Source of the DNA: Candidatus Gastranaerophilales bacterium
GTDB taxonomy: Bacteria > Cyanobacteriota > Vampirovibrionia > Gastranaerophilales > Gastranaerophilaceae
DNA: 6,164 nt
Reading direction: 5' to 3'
Assembly: GCA_947624665.1 (NCBI GenBank)
Contig: CANQLK010000108.1
Span: 1-6,164, forward strand
This document shows positions 1 through 6,085 of this stretch, piece after piece (position 1 is the first letter of the stretch; each line of letters opens with the position of its first letter). The notes beneath the pieces are model-generated. The model was not told where the DNA came from and did no database searches. It saw nothing but the letters and a program-made list of their open reading frames with translations. Both the position numbers and the translations under genes were made by a program.

Positions 1-314
1 GCAGGTGTAGCTTACAAAGTGAACTGCTGAGCTGAGGCGAAGCGAGTGAGCCTGTATCCGAAGCGAAGCGTAGGTGTGAGTAAAAATTTGCGAGTGGCGT
101 ATTGAAAAGGTAATGTTGCGACACTAGATTAAATGGCGAAAAATAAATTTAAGACTTGATGTTTCTTCAACCAAGAGTGATTAATGTGTGTGGCGTATTT
201 TGGCAACTAATGTATTAAAAAAATACTGGATAAAAGGTTATGAATTTACTAAATAATTTGTTGTAAAATTCAATGTTTATTGATTTTTATTTTATTTTAG
301 ACTAAAATTCACTT
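1..314. other. Non-coding leader region left of the KAP gene
   Basis: I see no credible gene in this stretch. The plus-strand frames are closed by early stops (for example TGA at 28-30), and the only long open minus-strand frame, ending at 15-17, has no usable start codon. The first 110 bases are clearly more GC-rich than the rest of the window and hold short repeats. From about 120 on, the sequence becomes very AT-rich. The 10-mer GTGGCGTATT occurs twice, at 94-103 and 190-199. The promoter of the downstream gene should lie between about 200 and 300. TAAAAT at 264-269 is a possible -10 element, but I find no matching -35 at 16-18 bases, so I do not call it. Confidence 0.6.
31..80. repeat. 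GC-rich block of short direct repeats
   Basis: The octamer CGAAGCGA occurs at 38-45 and 59-66, 21 bases apart, each copy followed by a GTGAG-like tail (46-50 and 76-80). A short inverted pair, AGGC at 35-38 and GCCT at 50-53, could form a weak stem. AGGTGT also recurs at 3-8 and 72-77. Base composition differs sharply from the surroundings, which suggests a dispersed intergenic repeat or the remnant of one. A related sequence lies at 2922-2936 on the other side of the KAP gene. Whether it recurs elsewhere in the genome cannot be seen here. Confidence 0.5.
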
Positions 315-2783
315 ATGCTTCCGGATAATTATGTTAGATTAAAACAGGAATTAGAAGAATTAGGTTGGCTAATCTCAAATAAATCGAACAGTGGTTATAA
401 TAATACTGCAGTTTTTGATGTTGAAGTTAATATTGGCGTACATGCGGATTGTGTTCTATATGTCAATGATAAAGCCATTGCAATTATAGAAGTAATACAA
501 AATAGTAAAACAGATAATTTGTTGAATGGTCTGGAGCAAGCTAAAAAATATGCTTATAACTATAATATTATGCATCCCGGAGCTTTGGGAAATCCAATAC
601 CATTTATTTTCGCATATAATGGAAAACAAATTATTTTTAGGGACTTGAAAGATAAAAATAGTAATCCTAAAGACATTAAAAGATTCTATTCGATGGACGA
701 GTTGCTAAAAATGTTATATACAATTCCTTACGGGTCTACGAATGTTACTAATAATATTGATATATTTTTAAAGTATTTAAAATTTGCAATAATTTTAATT
801 CATTTGAATGCATCCGATATAGCAATAAAGAAATATTTTGAGAGTAGATTTTCCGAAGATAAATTTTATGTTGTCGGCAACAATGAATATGGTATCAAAA
901 GAGTATTGCAACTTGCATATTATTTGTTTACAGAAATATATTTATTAAACCCAAAAAATGATATCTTTGGTATTAATAATAAATTGCTAAAAGATATTAA
1001 TGTTAATGATTTTTCTAATATAAAAATAAATTTATATTATGATTCCGCAAAATTGATGAATATAGCTCAAGGCAAACGCATAATAAAGGATAATTCAAAT
1101 AACATAATAGTACAATATTCAGAAGGTTTTGTTCGAGATGCAGAATCTTATGCAATACCAATATATGAAAAATTTAAAAATTCAGGCGAGCAGTTTATAA
1201 AATTTGGCATAAAATTTGATAAAAACGAAAATTCAAATTTTCTATATAAACTTGTAAAAAAATTAAACTCTGATAAACCTACACAGATAGATTATTTAAA
1301 TAGAGAACCGGATGCTATAAGACTATCTTCTTTTATTGCAAATAAAAACACTCAAACACCTTTTAATCTTGCTATTATTTCAAGTTGGGGAAACGGTAAA
1401 TCTTCATTTGTTAATTTTATGATTCATCATTTAGACGCAATTAATAGTTCTTTTTCTTGGAAAAATAAATTTTTCTGTAAGGATAAATGTATTGATAATG
1501 CCGAATATAAAAAAATAAACATAATAAAATTCAATGCTTGGCAATATAACAACGATGATCAAATAGGATATAATCTTGCGGATACGGTATATTCTAAGTT
1601 AAACATTTTGGATAAGTTTATTCTAAAATATTTTAATTTCACAAATATCCTTGGTGTGGTTGTATTATTTATATTGGTATCTGTAATATATTGCATTCTT
1701 CAATTTAAGATATTATCTGTTAATGAATTAAAAGATAATATAAATGTTTTAAGTCTTATAGTTGGAGGAGGCATATTGGCATTTATACTAAACATCTTTA
1801 AAGGTATTATTAATGAAATCGGAGAAATAATATCTTTTAAATATTCTAAAATATATAAGGAAAATATCGATATAAAATATAAAATTAAAAACAAAATCTG
1901 TAATTATATAAGAAAGTTAAATAAAAAGAAAAAACGAACGGTAATTTTTATTGACGACCTTGATAGATGCAGTGAACAATCAATTATTAGTTTATTGGAT
2001 GCTTTAATTTTATATCTTGCAGATGAATGTGATATAGTTGTAGTCCTAAATGTTGACATATCTGTAATATTAAATGCGATTAACTCCAAGTTAAATAATA
2101 ACAACAAAGTCCAAGCTATAAAATATTTAGATAAAATTATACAAGCTAATTATAATATTCCTAAAATTTTATCCGATGATTACGGTAATATTATTAATAA
2201 ACTTTTGCCTTTACAAAGTGAAATAACAAATATCACACATACGGATAATCGTAATACTAATGGTAATAATTATGACGATAATAATGATATAAATTTAAAG
2301 GAAAACAATAAATTAGTTATAGAAAAAGAAGAAGAAAACAATCAAGACAAAAACAATTTTCAAGATAGTCCATCACCTAATATACAAGAATTACCGAATG
2401 ATATTATAGAAGAATTAGAAAAGTTTTTACAGGATTATGGAGAAATATTTGAATATAACCCCAGAAAAATAAAAAAAATAATTAATATTTTAAAATTATT
2501 AATTAACGATTTAAAAGATAATAATATTGAATTTAATTCCCAAAGTATAGTAATAATTATATGTATATTAGAAAATTATCCGGAAATCAGTTCATATATA
2601 AGTAGACAATTTGATAACAATTTAGAATTGAATATTGATAACATTGATAACATTGATTTAGATAACTTAAAAAATAATAGTAAAATATCGGATTTATTAA
2701 ATGAAAATCTATCATTAATAGACAAAACCATATACAACTACATTCGCAAATATATATATGATTTATCCGTAATAAATTTTTAA
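315..2783 (+). CDS. KAP-family P-loop NTPase with N-terminal HsdR-like nuclease domain and two membrane helices
   Basis: This is a probable membrane-anchored ATPase of the KAP family (named for Kidins220/ARMS and phage-exclusion protein PifA). Residues about 30-112 resemble the type I restriction HsdR N-terminal PD-(D/E)XK domain. They show D45 in HADCVLYV, E59 fourteen residues later, Q75xxxY79 in a GLEQAKKY stretch, and a late FAYNGKQIIFRD segment. The motif lysine two residues after E59 is Ile61, so nuclease activity is doubtful. Residues 125-330 are unrecognised. The KAP core follows: Walker A SSWGNGKSS (356-364, K362), FNAWQY (406-411), membrane helices at about 444-462 and 478-495, Walker B FIDDLDRC (545-552), VLNVD (577-581) and YLDKIIQANYNIP (604-616). 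An Asn/Glu-rich, probably disordered insert spans about 638-690, then a NPRKIK helix region (715-720). An in-frame stop at 303-305 makes this ATG the first possible start; no clear Shine-Dalgarno precedes it. The gene stands alone and is unusually AT-rich, suggesting transfer. A defence role is inference. Confidence 0.85.
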   Translation: MLPDNYVRLKQELEELGWLISNKSNSGYNNTAVFDVEVNIGVHADCVLYVNDKAIAIIEVIQNSKTDNLLNGLEQAKKYAYNYNIMHPGALGNPIPFIFAYNGKQIIFRDLKDKNSNPKDIKRFYSMDELLKMLYTIPYGSTNVTNNIDIFLKYLKFAIILIHLNASDIAIKKYFESRFSEDKFYVVGNNEYGIKRVLQLAYYLFTEIYLLNPKNDIFGINNKLLKDINVNDFSNIKINLYYDSAKLMNIAQGKRIIKDNSNNIIVQYSEGFVRDAESYAIPIYEKFKNSGEQFIKFGIKFDKNENSNFLYKLVKKLNSDKPTQIDYLNREPDAIRLSSFIANKNTQTPFNLAIISSWGNGKSSFVNFMIHHLDAINSSFSWKNKFFCKDKCIDNAEYKKINIIKFNAWQYNNDDQIGYNLADTVYSKLNILDKFILKYFNFTNILGVVVLFILVSVIYCILQFKILSVNELKDNINVLSLIVGGGILAFILNIFKGIINEIGEIISFKYSKIYKENIDIKYKIKNKICNYIRKLNKKKKRTVIFIDDLDRCSEQSIISLLDALILYLADECDIVVVLNVDISVILNAINSKLNNNNKVQAIKYLDKIIQANYNIPKILSDDYGNIINKLLPLQSEITNITHTDNRNTNGNNYDDNNDINLKENNKLVIEKEEENNQDKNNFQDSPSPNIQELPNDIIEELEKFLQDYGEIFEYNPRKIKKIINILKLLINDLKDNNIEFNSQSIVIIICILENYPEISSYISRQFDNNLELNIDNIDNIDLDNLKNNSKISDLLNENLSLIDKTIYNYIRKYIYDLSVINF
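2634..2657 (+). repeat. Short 9-base tandem repeat inside the KAP gene
   Basis: The unit ATTGATAAC occurs twice in full, followed by a partial third copy (ATTGAT). It encodes an Ile-Asp-Asn run near the C-terminus of the KAP protein. The unit length is a multiple of three, so copy-number change would keep the frame. It may be no more than a low-complexity slippage product in AT-rich DNA. Confidence 0.6.
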
Positions 2784-2789
2784 TTTTTC

Positions 2790-2823
2790 AACTTCAATGA
2801 AGTTTAAAGCAGGTTTTAAACTT
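2790..2823 (+). other. Two overlapping inverted repeats after the KAP stop codon
   Basis: AACTTC (2790-2795) pairs with GAAGTT (2799-2804) around a 3-base loop. AAGTTTAAA (2800-2808) pairs perfectly with TTTAAACTT (2815-2823) around a 6-base loop. The two stems share bases 2800-2804, so only one can form at a time. They start six bases after the stop codon, where a 3' end structure would be expected. No T-run follows on either strand and the stems are AT-rich, so a classical intrinsic terminator is not supported. They may stabilise the mRNA 3' end or be chance pairings in AT-rich DNA. Confidence 0.45.
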
Positions 2824-2921
2824 TGGAGGCTTGTTAAAATTAGAAAATGCGTTAATTATATGAGATTATTTTTAAAATGTGCAATTGATAATTGGTTAAG
2901 TTATTTATGTTAAATTACCCA

Positions 2922-2936
2922 AAGCGAACCGTAGCC
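2922..2936. repeat. Diverged copy of the left-side GC-rich repeat
   Basis: AAGCGAACCGTAGCC here matches AAGCGAAGCGTAGG at 61-74 in 12 of 14 positions, same orientation. It is an isolated GC-rich island in the AT-rich gap between the KAP gene and the parvulin promoter. Together the two copies bracket the KAP gene. Confidence 0.35.
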
Positions 2937-2975
2937 ATTTTTATTCAAGAATACAAAATTATAAAAAACATAAAA

Positions 2976-3004
2976 TTGTTTTAAACTGCCAATTATGGTA
3001 TACT
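2976..3004 (+). promoter_or_regulatory. Sigma-70-type promoter of the parvulin operon
   Basis: The -35 element TTGTTT (2976-2981) is separated by exactly 17 bases from TATACT (2999-3004). The bases TGG just before the -10 make it an extended -10 element. Transcription would start near 3011, giving a leader of only about 17 bases that holds the ribosome binding site. No operator or riboswitch fits in so short a leader, so constitutive expression is likely. Confidence 0.75.
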
Positions 3005-3015
3005 ACGATTGAATT

Positions 3016-3022
3016 AAAGGAG
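3016..3022 (+). promoter_or_regulatory. Strong ribosome binding site of the parvulin gene
   Basis: AAAGGAG ends five bases before the ATG at 3028. It is the best Shine-Dalgarno match in the window and fixes the start of the operon's first gene. Confidence 0.8.
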
Positions 3023-3027
3023 ATATT

Positions 3028-3312
3028 ATGACTACATTTGTAAAAGCAAGTCATATACTTGTAAAAACAGAAGAAGAAGCTAAAAATTTGAAAAAAGAAA
3101 TAGATAACGGAAAAGACTTTGCAAAAGCTGCAAAAGAAGTTTCATTGTGTCCGTCAGGTCAAAATGGCGGTGACTTGGGATATTTCACTAAGGGACAAAT
3201 GGTTAAAGAATTTGAAGATGCCTGCTTCTCTATGAACGTCGGTGAGGTTTCAAATCCTATTAAAACTCAATTCGGTTATCATTTAATTTACTTAACAGAT
3301 AAAAAAGACTGA
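3028..3312 (+). CDS. ppiC: Parvulin-type peptidyl-prolyl cis-trans isomerase (PpiC-like)
   Basis: This small enzyme speeds cis-trans isomerisation of the peptide bond before proline and so assists folding. At 94 residues it is a single parvulin domain almost the same size as E. coli PpiC, with no signal peptide or membrane segment, so it acts in the cytoplasm. Family hallmarks are present in order: SHILV with His9, CPSG with Cys41, the GGDLGYF turn (47-53), GQMV with Met58, Phe62, and QFGYH with Phe82 and His85. These correspond to the active-site residues of parvulins. The ATG has a strong ribosome binding site and a good promoter just upstream. It is the first gene of a three-gene operon, and its TGA overlaps the next ATG by one base (TGATG), implying coupled translation with a proline peptidase. 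The surface-anchored PrsA/SurA relatives are longer and exported, unlike this one. Confidence 0.93.
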   Translation: MTTFVKASHILVKTEEEAKNLKKEIDNGKDFAKAAKEVSLCPSGQNGGDLGYFTKGQMVKEFEDACFSMNVGEVSNPIKTQFGYHLIYLTDKKD

Positions 3313-4967
3313 TGGATATAAATTTAATTGAACAATTAAAGTCTTTTTTGACTAAAAATAATATTGATGCGCTAATTATTAATTCAACTAACGAGTTTTT
3401 GGTTGAATATAATTTGTTAGAATTAAATTCAAGATATTATGTAACGGATTTTACGGGTTCAACGGGTAATGTTCTTTTTACGTCGGATAAAATATATTTG
3501 TTTGTTGACTCAAGATACCATGAACAAGCCGATTTTGAAGTAAATCACGATTATATTCAAGTCGTTAAAATTCCGACGGGCAAATCATACCTGAATGCTC
3601 TTGTTGAATACATTCCCTCTTATTATAAATTGGGCATAATTTCAACAAAAACTTCAAAAAATTTCTATGATAAACTGACAAATAAACTACAAACCAAAAA
3701 TGTCACTATTAAACTGTTTAACAATGACCCAGTATCTGAATATAAAAATACTTCGATATCCGCTTTGAATTTTAATATTTTTAGCGTAAATACCGATATA
3801 GCAGGACTGAGTGCTGATGAAAAATTTGAAAAAATAAAAGAATATGCAGGTGAAAAATTTAATATTTTGGTAACAGGACTTGAAGATGTCGCATATATAA
3901 CGAATCTTCGTTCTTATGATTTCGGATACAGCGCAATATTTCCCGCAAAAGCTGTTATTAACGAAAATCAGGTAAATATCTATACGGATTGTACTCTGCC
4001 CTCTATCGGAAAATATTTTAAGATATTCCCATTCTCTGACTTTGAGTCTGCTTTAAAATCAATCACAAAATCGAAATTATTTATTGATGAAGAACATTTA
4101 ACGATTTTTGATTTCAATTTAATTAATCCTTCAAATAAAATCAAAAAAAGCTATTTATCTCTTTTAAAAACCGTCAAAAATAATAATGAATTGGAGCATA
4201 TAAAAGAATGTTTTAAACGCTCTGATGAAGCTCTTAAAATAATATATGAAATGCTTAATTCCGAAACCGTATACTCGGAATATGAATACTCTGAAGCACT
4301 AATAAAGTCAATGAAAGAAAATGGAGCTCTTTCATTAAGCTTTAAACCGATAGTTGCAGGCGGAAGCAACTCATCAATCGTTCATTATTCAAATCCTTCA
4401 AAAGAAAAAAAGATAAAAGACGGTGACTTTTTATTAATTGATTACGGCGGGTATTATGAAGGCGGAATTGCAACGGATACAACGAGAACATTTGTGAAAG
4501 GAACTCCGACGGAAGAGCAGAAAAAAGTTTATACTTCCGTATTGAAAGGTTTTTTGAATGCATATTTTAATAAATATAATAAAAAAGCATCATATTTCTT
4601 AATAGATAAAACGGCGAGAGATGTAATCCACAAGGAACTTGGCGAGGAATATCCGTTTGCGCACGGCACGGGACACGGAGTAGGAATATCCGTTCATGAA
4701 AATCCTCCGATTGTTTCGTGTTCAAATTTGAGTAAAACAAAAATCTTAGAGAATACGGTATTTTCTATAGAACCCGGTGCATATAAAGAAGGTTGGGGCG
4801 GAGTACGTATTGAAAATACGGTTTACGCTTCTTATGTTGACGATAAAATCACTATGAATACATTGTCACATTTTCCGTTTGAAATAAAGCTTGTTGATTT
4901 TTCTATGCTTTCAGATTATGAAAAATATTACTATATGAAATGGCAGGCTGATTCGTGCATAATATAG
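3312..4967 (+). CDS. Xaa-Pro aminopeptidase (aminopeptidase P, peptidase family M24), long form
   Basis: This cytoplasmic metallopeptidase removes an N-terminal residue that precedes proline, in peptide turnover. At 551 residues it follows the three-part layout of eukaryote-like aminopeptidase P (XPNPEP1 type): a creatinase-like N-terminal domain (about 5-135, with SRYYVTDFTGSTG), a second similar domain (about 150-285), and the pita-bread catalytic domain (about 295-515). All five expected metal ligands are visible: Asp377 and Asp389 in the IDYGG...TDTTRT region, His455 in HGTGHG, Glu487 in IEPG and Glu501 in RIEN. His358 (VHY) and His451 match further active-site histidines. The two aspartates are 12 residues apart rather than the 11 I expect for the family. 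The C-terminal tail after about 515 is short compared with the usual M24 C-terminal domain. The gene starts inside the parvulin stop codon with no clear ribosome site, and its last 13 bases overlap the methyltransferase gene, so it is probably translated by coupling. Ordinary Xaa-Pro dipeptidase (PepQ) is unlikely given the length. Confidence 0.9.
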   Translation: MDINLIEQLKSFLTKNNIDALIINSTNEFLVEYNLLELNSRYYVTDFTGSTGNVLFTSDKIYLFVDSRYHEQADFEVNHDYIQVVKIPTGKSYLNALVEYIPSYYKLGIISTKTSKNFYDKLTNKLQTKNVTIKLFNNDPVSEYKNTSISALNFNIFSVNTDIAGLSADEKFEKIKEYAGEKFNILVTGLEDVAYITNLRSYDFGYSAIFPAKAVINENQVNIYTDCTLPSIGKYFKIFPFSDFESALKSITKSKLFIDEEHLTIFDFNLINPSNKIKKSYLSLLKTVKNNNELEHIKECFKRSDEALKIIYEMLNSETVYSEYEYSEALIKSMKENGALSLSFKPIVAGGSNSSIVHYSNPSKEKKIKDGDFLLIDYGGYYEGGIATDTTRTFVKGTPTEEQKKVYTSVLKGFLNAYFNKYNKKASYFLIDKTARDVIHKELGEEYPFAHGTGHGVGISVHENPPIVSCSNLSKTKILENTVFSIEPGAYKEGWGGVRIENTVYASYVDDKITMNTLSHFPFEIKLVDFSMLSDYEKYYYMKWQADSCII

Positions 4968-5710
4968 ATATTATTTCATCAGAAAAAATTAAAGAAATAG
5001 CAAAGCTGCATCAGAAAAAATACAGAGATTTAAAAGAACTTTATATTTGTGAAGGTACAAAAATATTAGATGAATTAAAAACAAACGATATTGAAGTAAA
5101 AGAAATATTTGTTTCATCAGATTATAATACCGAAGAATTTAAATGTCCCGTTTATAAAGTGAATGAAAACATAATGAAAAGACTCTGCACAACAGACAGT
5201 CCGTGCGAAATTTTGGCAGTAGTTAAGAAAAAAGAAAGAAAAATCAGTGAGTTTAAAAAATTAAATAAATTGATTTTGCTTGATTCTGTAAGTGACCCGG
5301 GGAATTTAGGTACAATAATCAGAAGTGCTGCGGCATTTAATATAGAAGGAATTATCCTTTTCGGGAATTGCGTTGATTTGTATTCGTCAAAAGTAATCCG
5401 CTCTTGTGCGGGTAATTTTTTTAAAACACCTGTTATCTGTATAAAAGCTTTAAATGAATTAAAGAAAGTTTTTGAGGATTATGTTTTTGTCGCTACCTCA
5501 CTTTTCGAAAGTAATAATATATCACTTAAAGAATGTGCAAAACTGGGTAAATATATTGTTATGTTCGGCAGTGAAGCAACGGGATTATCAAAGGACTTAT
5601 TAAATATATCAAACAAGAATATAAAATTACCTATGGAAAAAAACGTTGAATCATTAAACCTATCGGTAAGCGCCTCAATTGTACTATATGAACTGTATAC
5701 AAAGAATTAG
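4955..5710 (+). CDS. TrmH/SpoU-family RNA 2'-O-methyltransferase
   Basis: This is a SPOUT-class enzyme that transfers a methyl group from S-adenosylmethionine to a ribose 2'-OH of rRNA or tRNA. The N-terminal part (about 5-100) looks like the SpoU substrate-binding domain, with LHQKKYRDLKELYICEGTK. The knotted catalytic domain (about 105-248) has all three motifs: DPGNLGTIIR with Asn117 and Arg123, FGSEATGL with Glu207, and VESLNLSVSASI with Glu232, Ser233 and Asn235. The length of 251 is normal. The start is GTG at 4955; no ATG lies upstream of the conserved region, and the ISSEKIKEIAKL segment sits where family proteins begin. Only a weak AGG (4945-4947) precedes it, and it overlaps the aminopeptidase by 13 bases, so coupling is likely. 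The exact target (23S rRNA Gm as for RlmB, or tRNA) cannot be read from the sequence. It is the last gene of the operon. Confidence 0.92.
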   Translation: MHNIDIISSEKIKEIAKLHQKKYRDLKELYICEGTKILDELKTNDIEVKEIFVSSDYNTEEFKCPVYKVNENIMKRLCTTDSPCEILAVVKKKERKISEFKKLNKLILLDSVSDPGNLGTIIRSAAAFNIEGIILFGNCVDLYSSKVIRSCAGNFFKTPVICIKALNELKKVFEDYVFVATSLFESNNISLKECAKLGKYIVMFGSEATGLSKDLLNISNKNIKLPMEKNVESLNLSVSASIVLYELYTKN

Positions 5711-5809
5711 AATTTTTAAAAAAATATAAGAATATTCCATACTGTTTTTATTATCCACATTTGTGACCCCTTTTTATATTAGTTATTGAACAACGATAAA
5801 TTGTTAATA
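5711..5809. other. Convergent intergenic gap without a clear terminator
   Basis: This 99-base gap separates the ends of the plus-strand operon and the minus-strand pair. It is AT-rich. The only stem candidates are CACA/TGTG (5756-5765), followed by ACCCCTTTTT, and AACAA/TTGTT. Both are too weak to call an intrinsic terminator. Transcripts from both sides may run into each other. Confidence 0.5.
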
Positions 5810-6085
5810 TTATTTATTTCTTGGATTTTGTTCAATATTTCCTTTATATTGATAACTTTTACCTACATATCGGTATTTTCCTCGACTTATATATAAAAAA
5901 TAATGAGGTTGTTTTTCGTGATTTATACCTTTATTAGTTCTGTCGTAGCAATAATCAGAGGGAATATAACAATCTTGCGACCGATTAAATTGTTTGCTCA
6001 ATTCAGTTTTAAACCATTTTGTTGAAAATTCGTGATTTAATGGCATTGATGATAAAAATTGTTCAATTTCTTCTTTAACGCTCAT
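5810..6085 (-). CDS. Small uncharacterised protein with IPSDYCYxRTNKG-type motif
   Basis: I do not know the function of this 91-residue protein. Two predicted helices (about 1-12 and 21-33) are followed by a very distinctive motif, IPSDYCYDRTNKG (41-53), then an aromatic strand pair YFLYISRGKYRYVG (62-75). The helix-helix-strand order suggests a compact winged-helix-like fold, which is inference. The motif recalls a DUF family (DUF7225 in my memory, number unverified) that I associate loosely with DNA repair and restriction loci. There is no signal peptide or membrane segment. The ATG overlaps the stop of the upstream glycosylase gene (ATGA), and GGA five bases upstream can serve as a ribosome site, so the two proteins are probably made together. 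A shared role in DNA recognition or repair is plausible but unproven. Confidence 0.75.
   Translation of the reverse strand: MSVKEEIEQFLSSMPLNHEFSTKWFKTELSKQFNRSQDCYIPSDYCYDRTNKGINHEKQPHYFLYISRGKYRYVGKSYQYKGNIEQNPRNK

Noticed and set aside
15..134. Open minus-strand frame of about 40 codons through the GC-rich repeat block, ending at 15-17
   Set aside because: It has no ATG, GTG or useful TTG start after the upstream stop, and its openness is explained by the GC-rich repeats.
240..266. Eight-codon Leu/Asn-rich leader peptide ahead of the KAP gene
   Set aside because: The AAAAGG before it is only two bases from the ATG, and no attenuator-like structure follows it.
1700..2107. Two minus-strand open frames inside the KAP gene
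   Set aside because: They are shadows of a strongly supported plus-strand gene, covering its membrane helices and Walker B region.
2907..2984. 25-codon plus-strand frame ahead of the parvulin promoter
   Set aside because: It has no ribosome binding site, runs through the -35 element and has no recognisable content.
4151..4563. Two minus-strand open frames inside the aminopeptidase gene
   Set aside because: The plus-strand frame carries the metal-ligand motifs here, so these are antisense shadows.
5755..5775. Possible intrinsic terminator CACA/TGTG followed by CCCCTTTTT
   Set aside because: A four-base stem with a two-base loop is too weak, and the T-run is separated from it.
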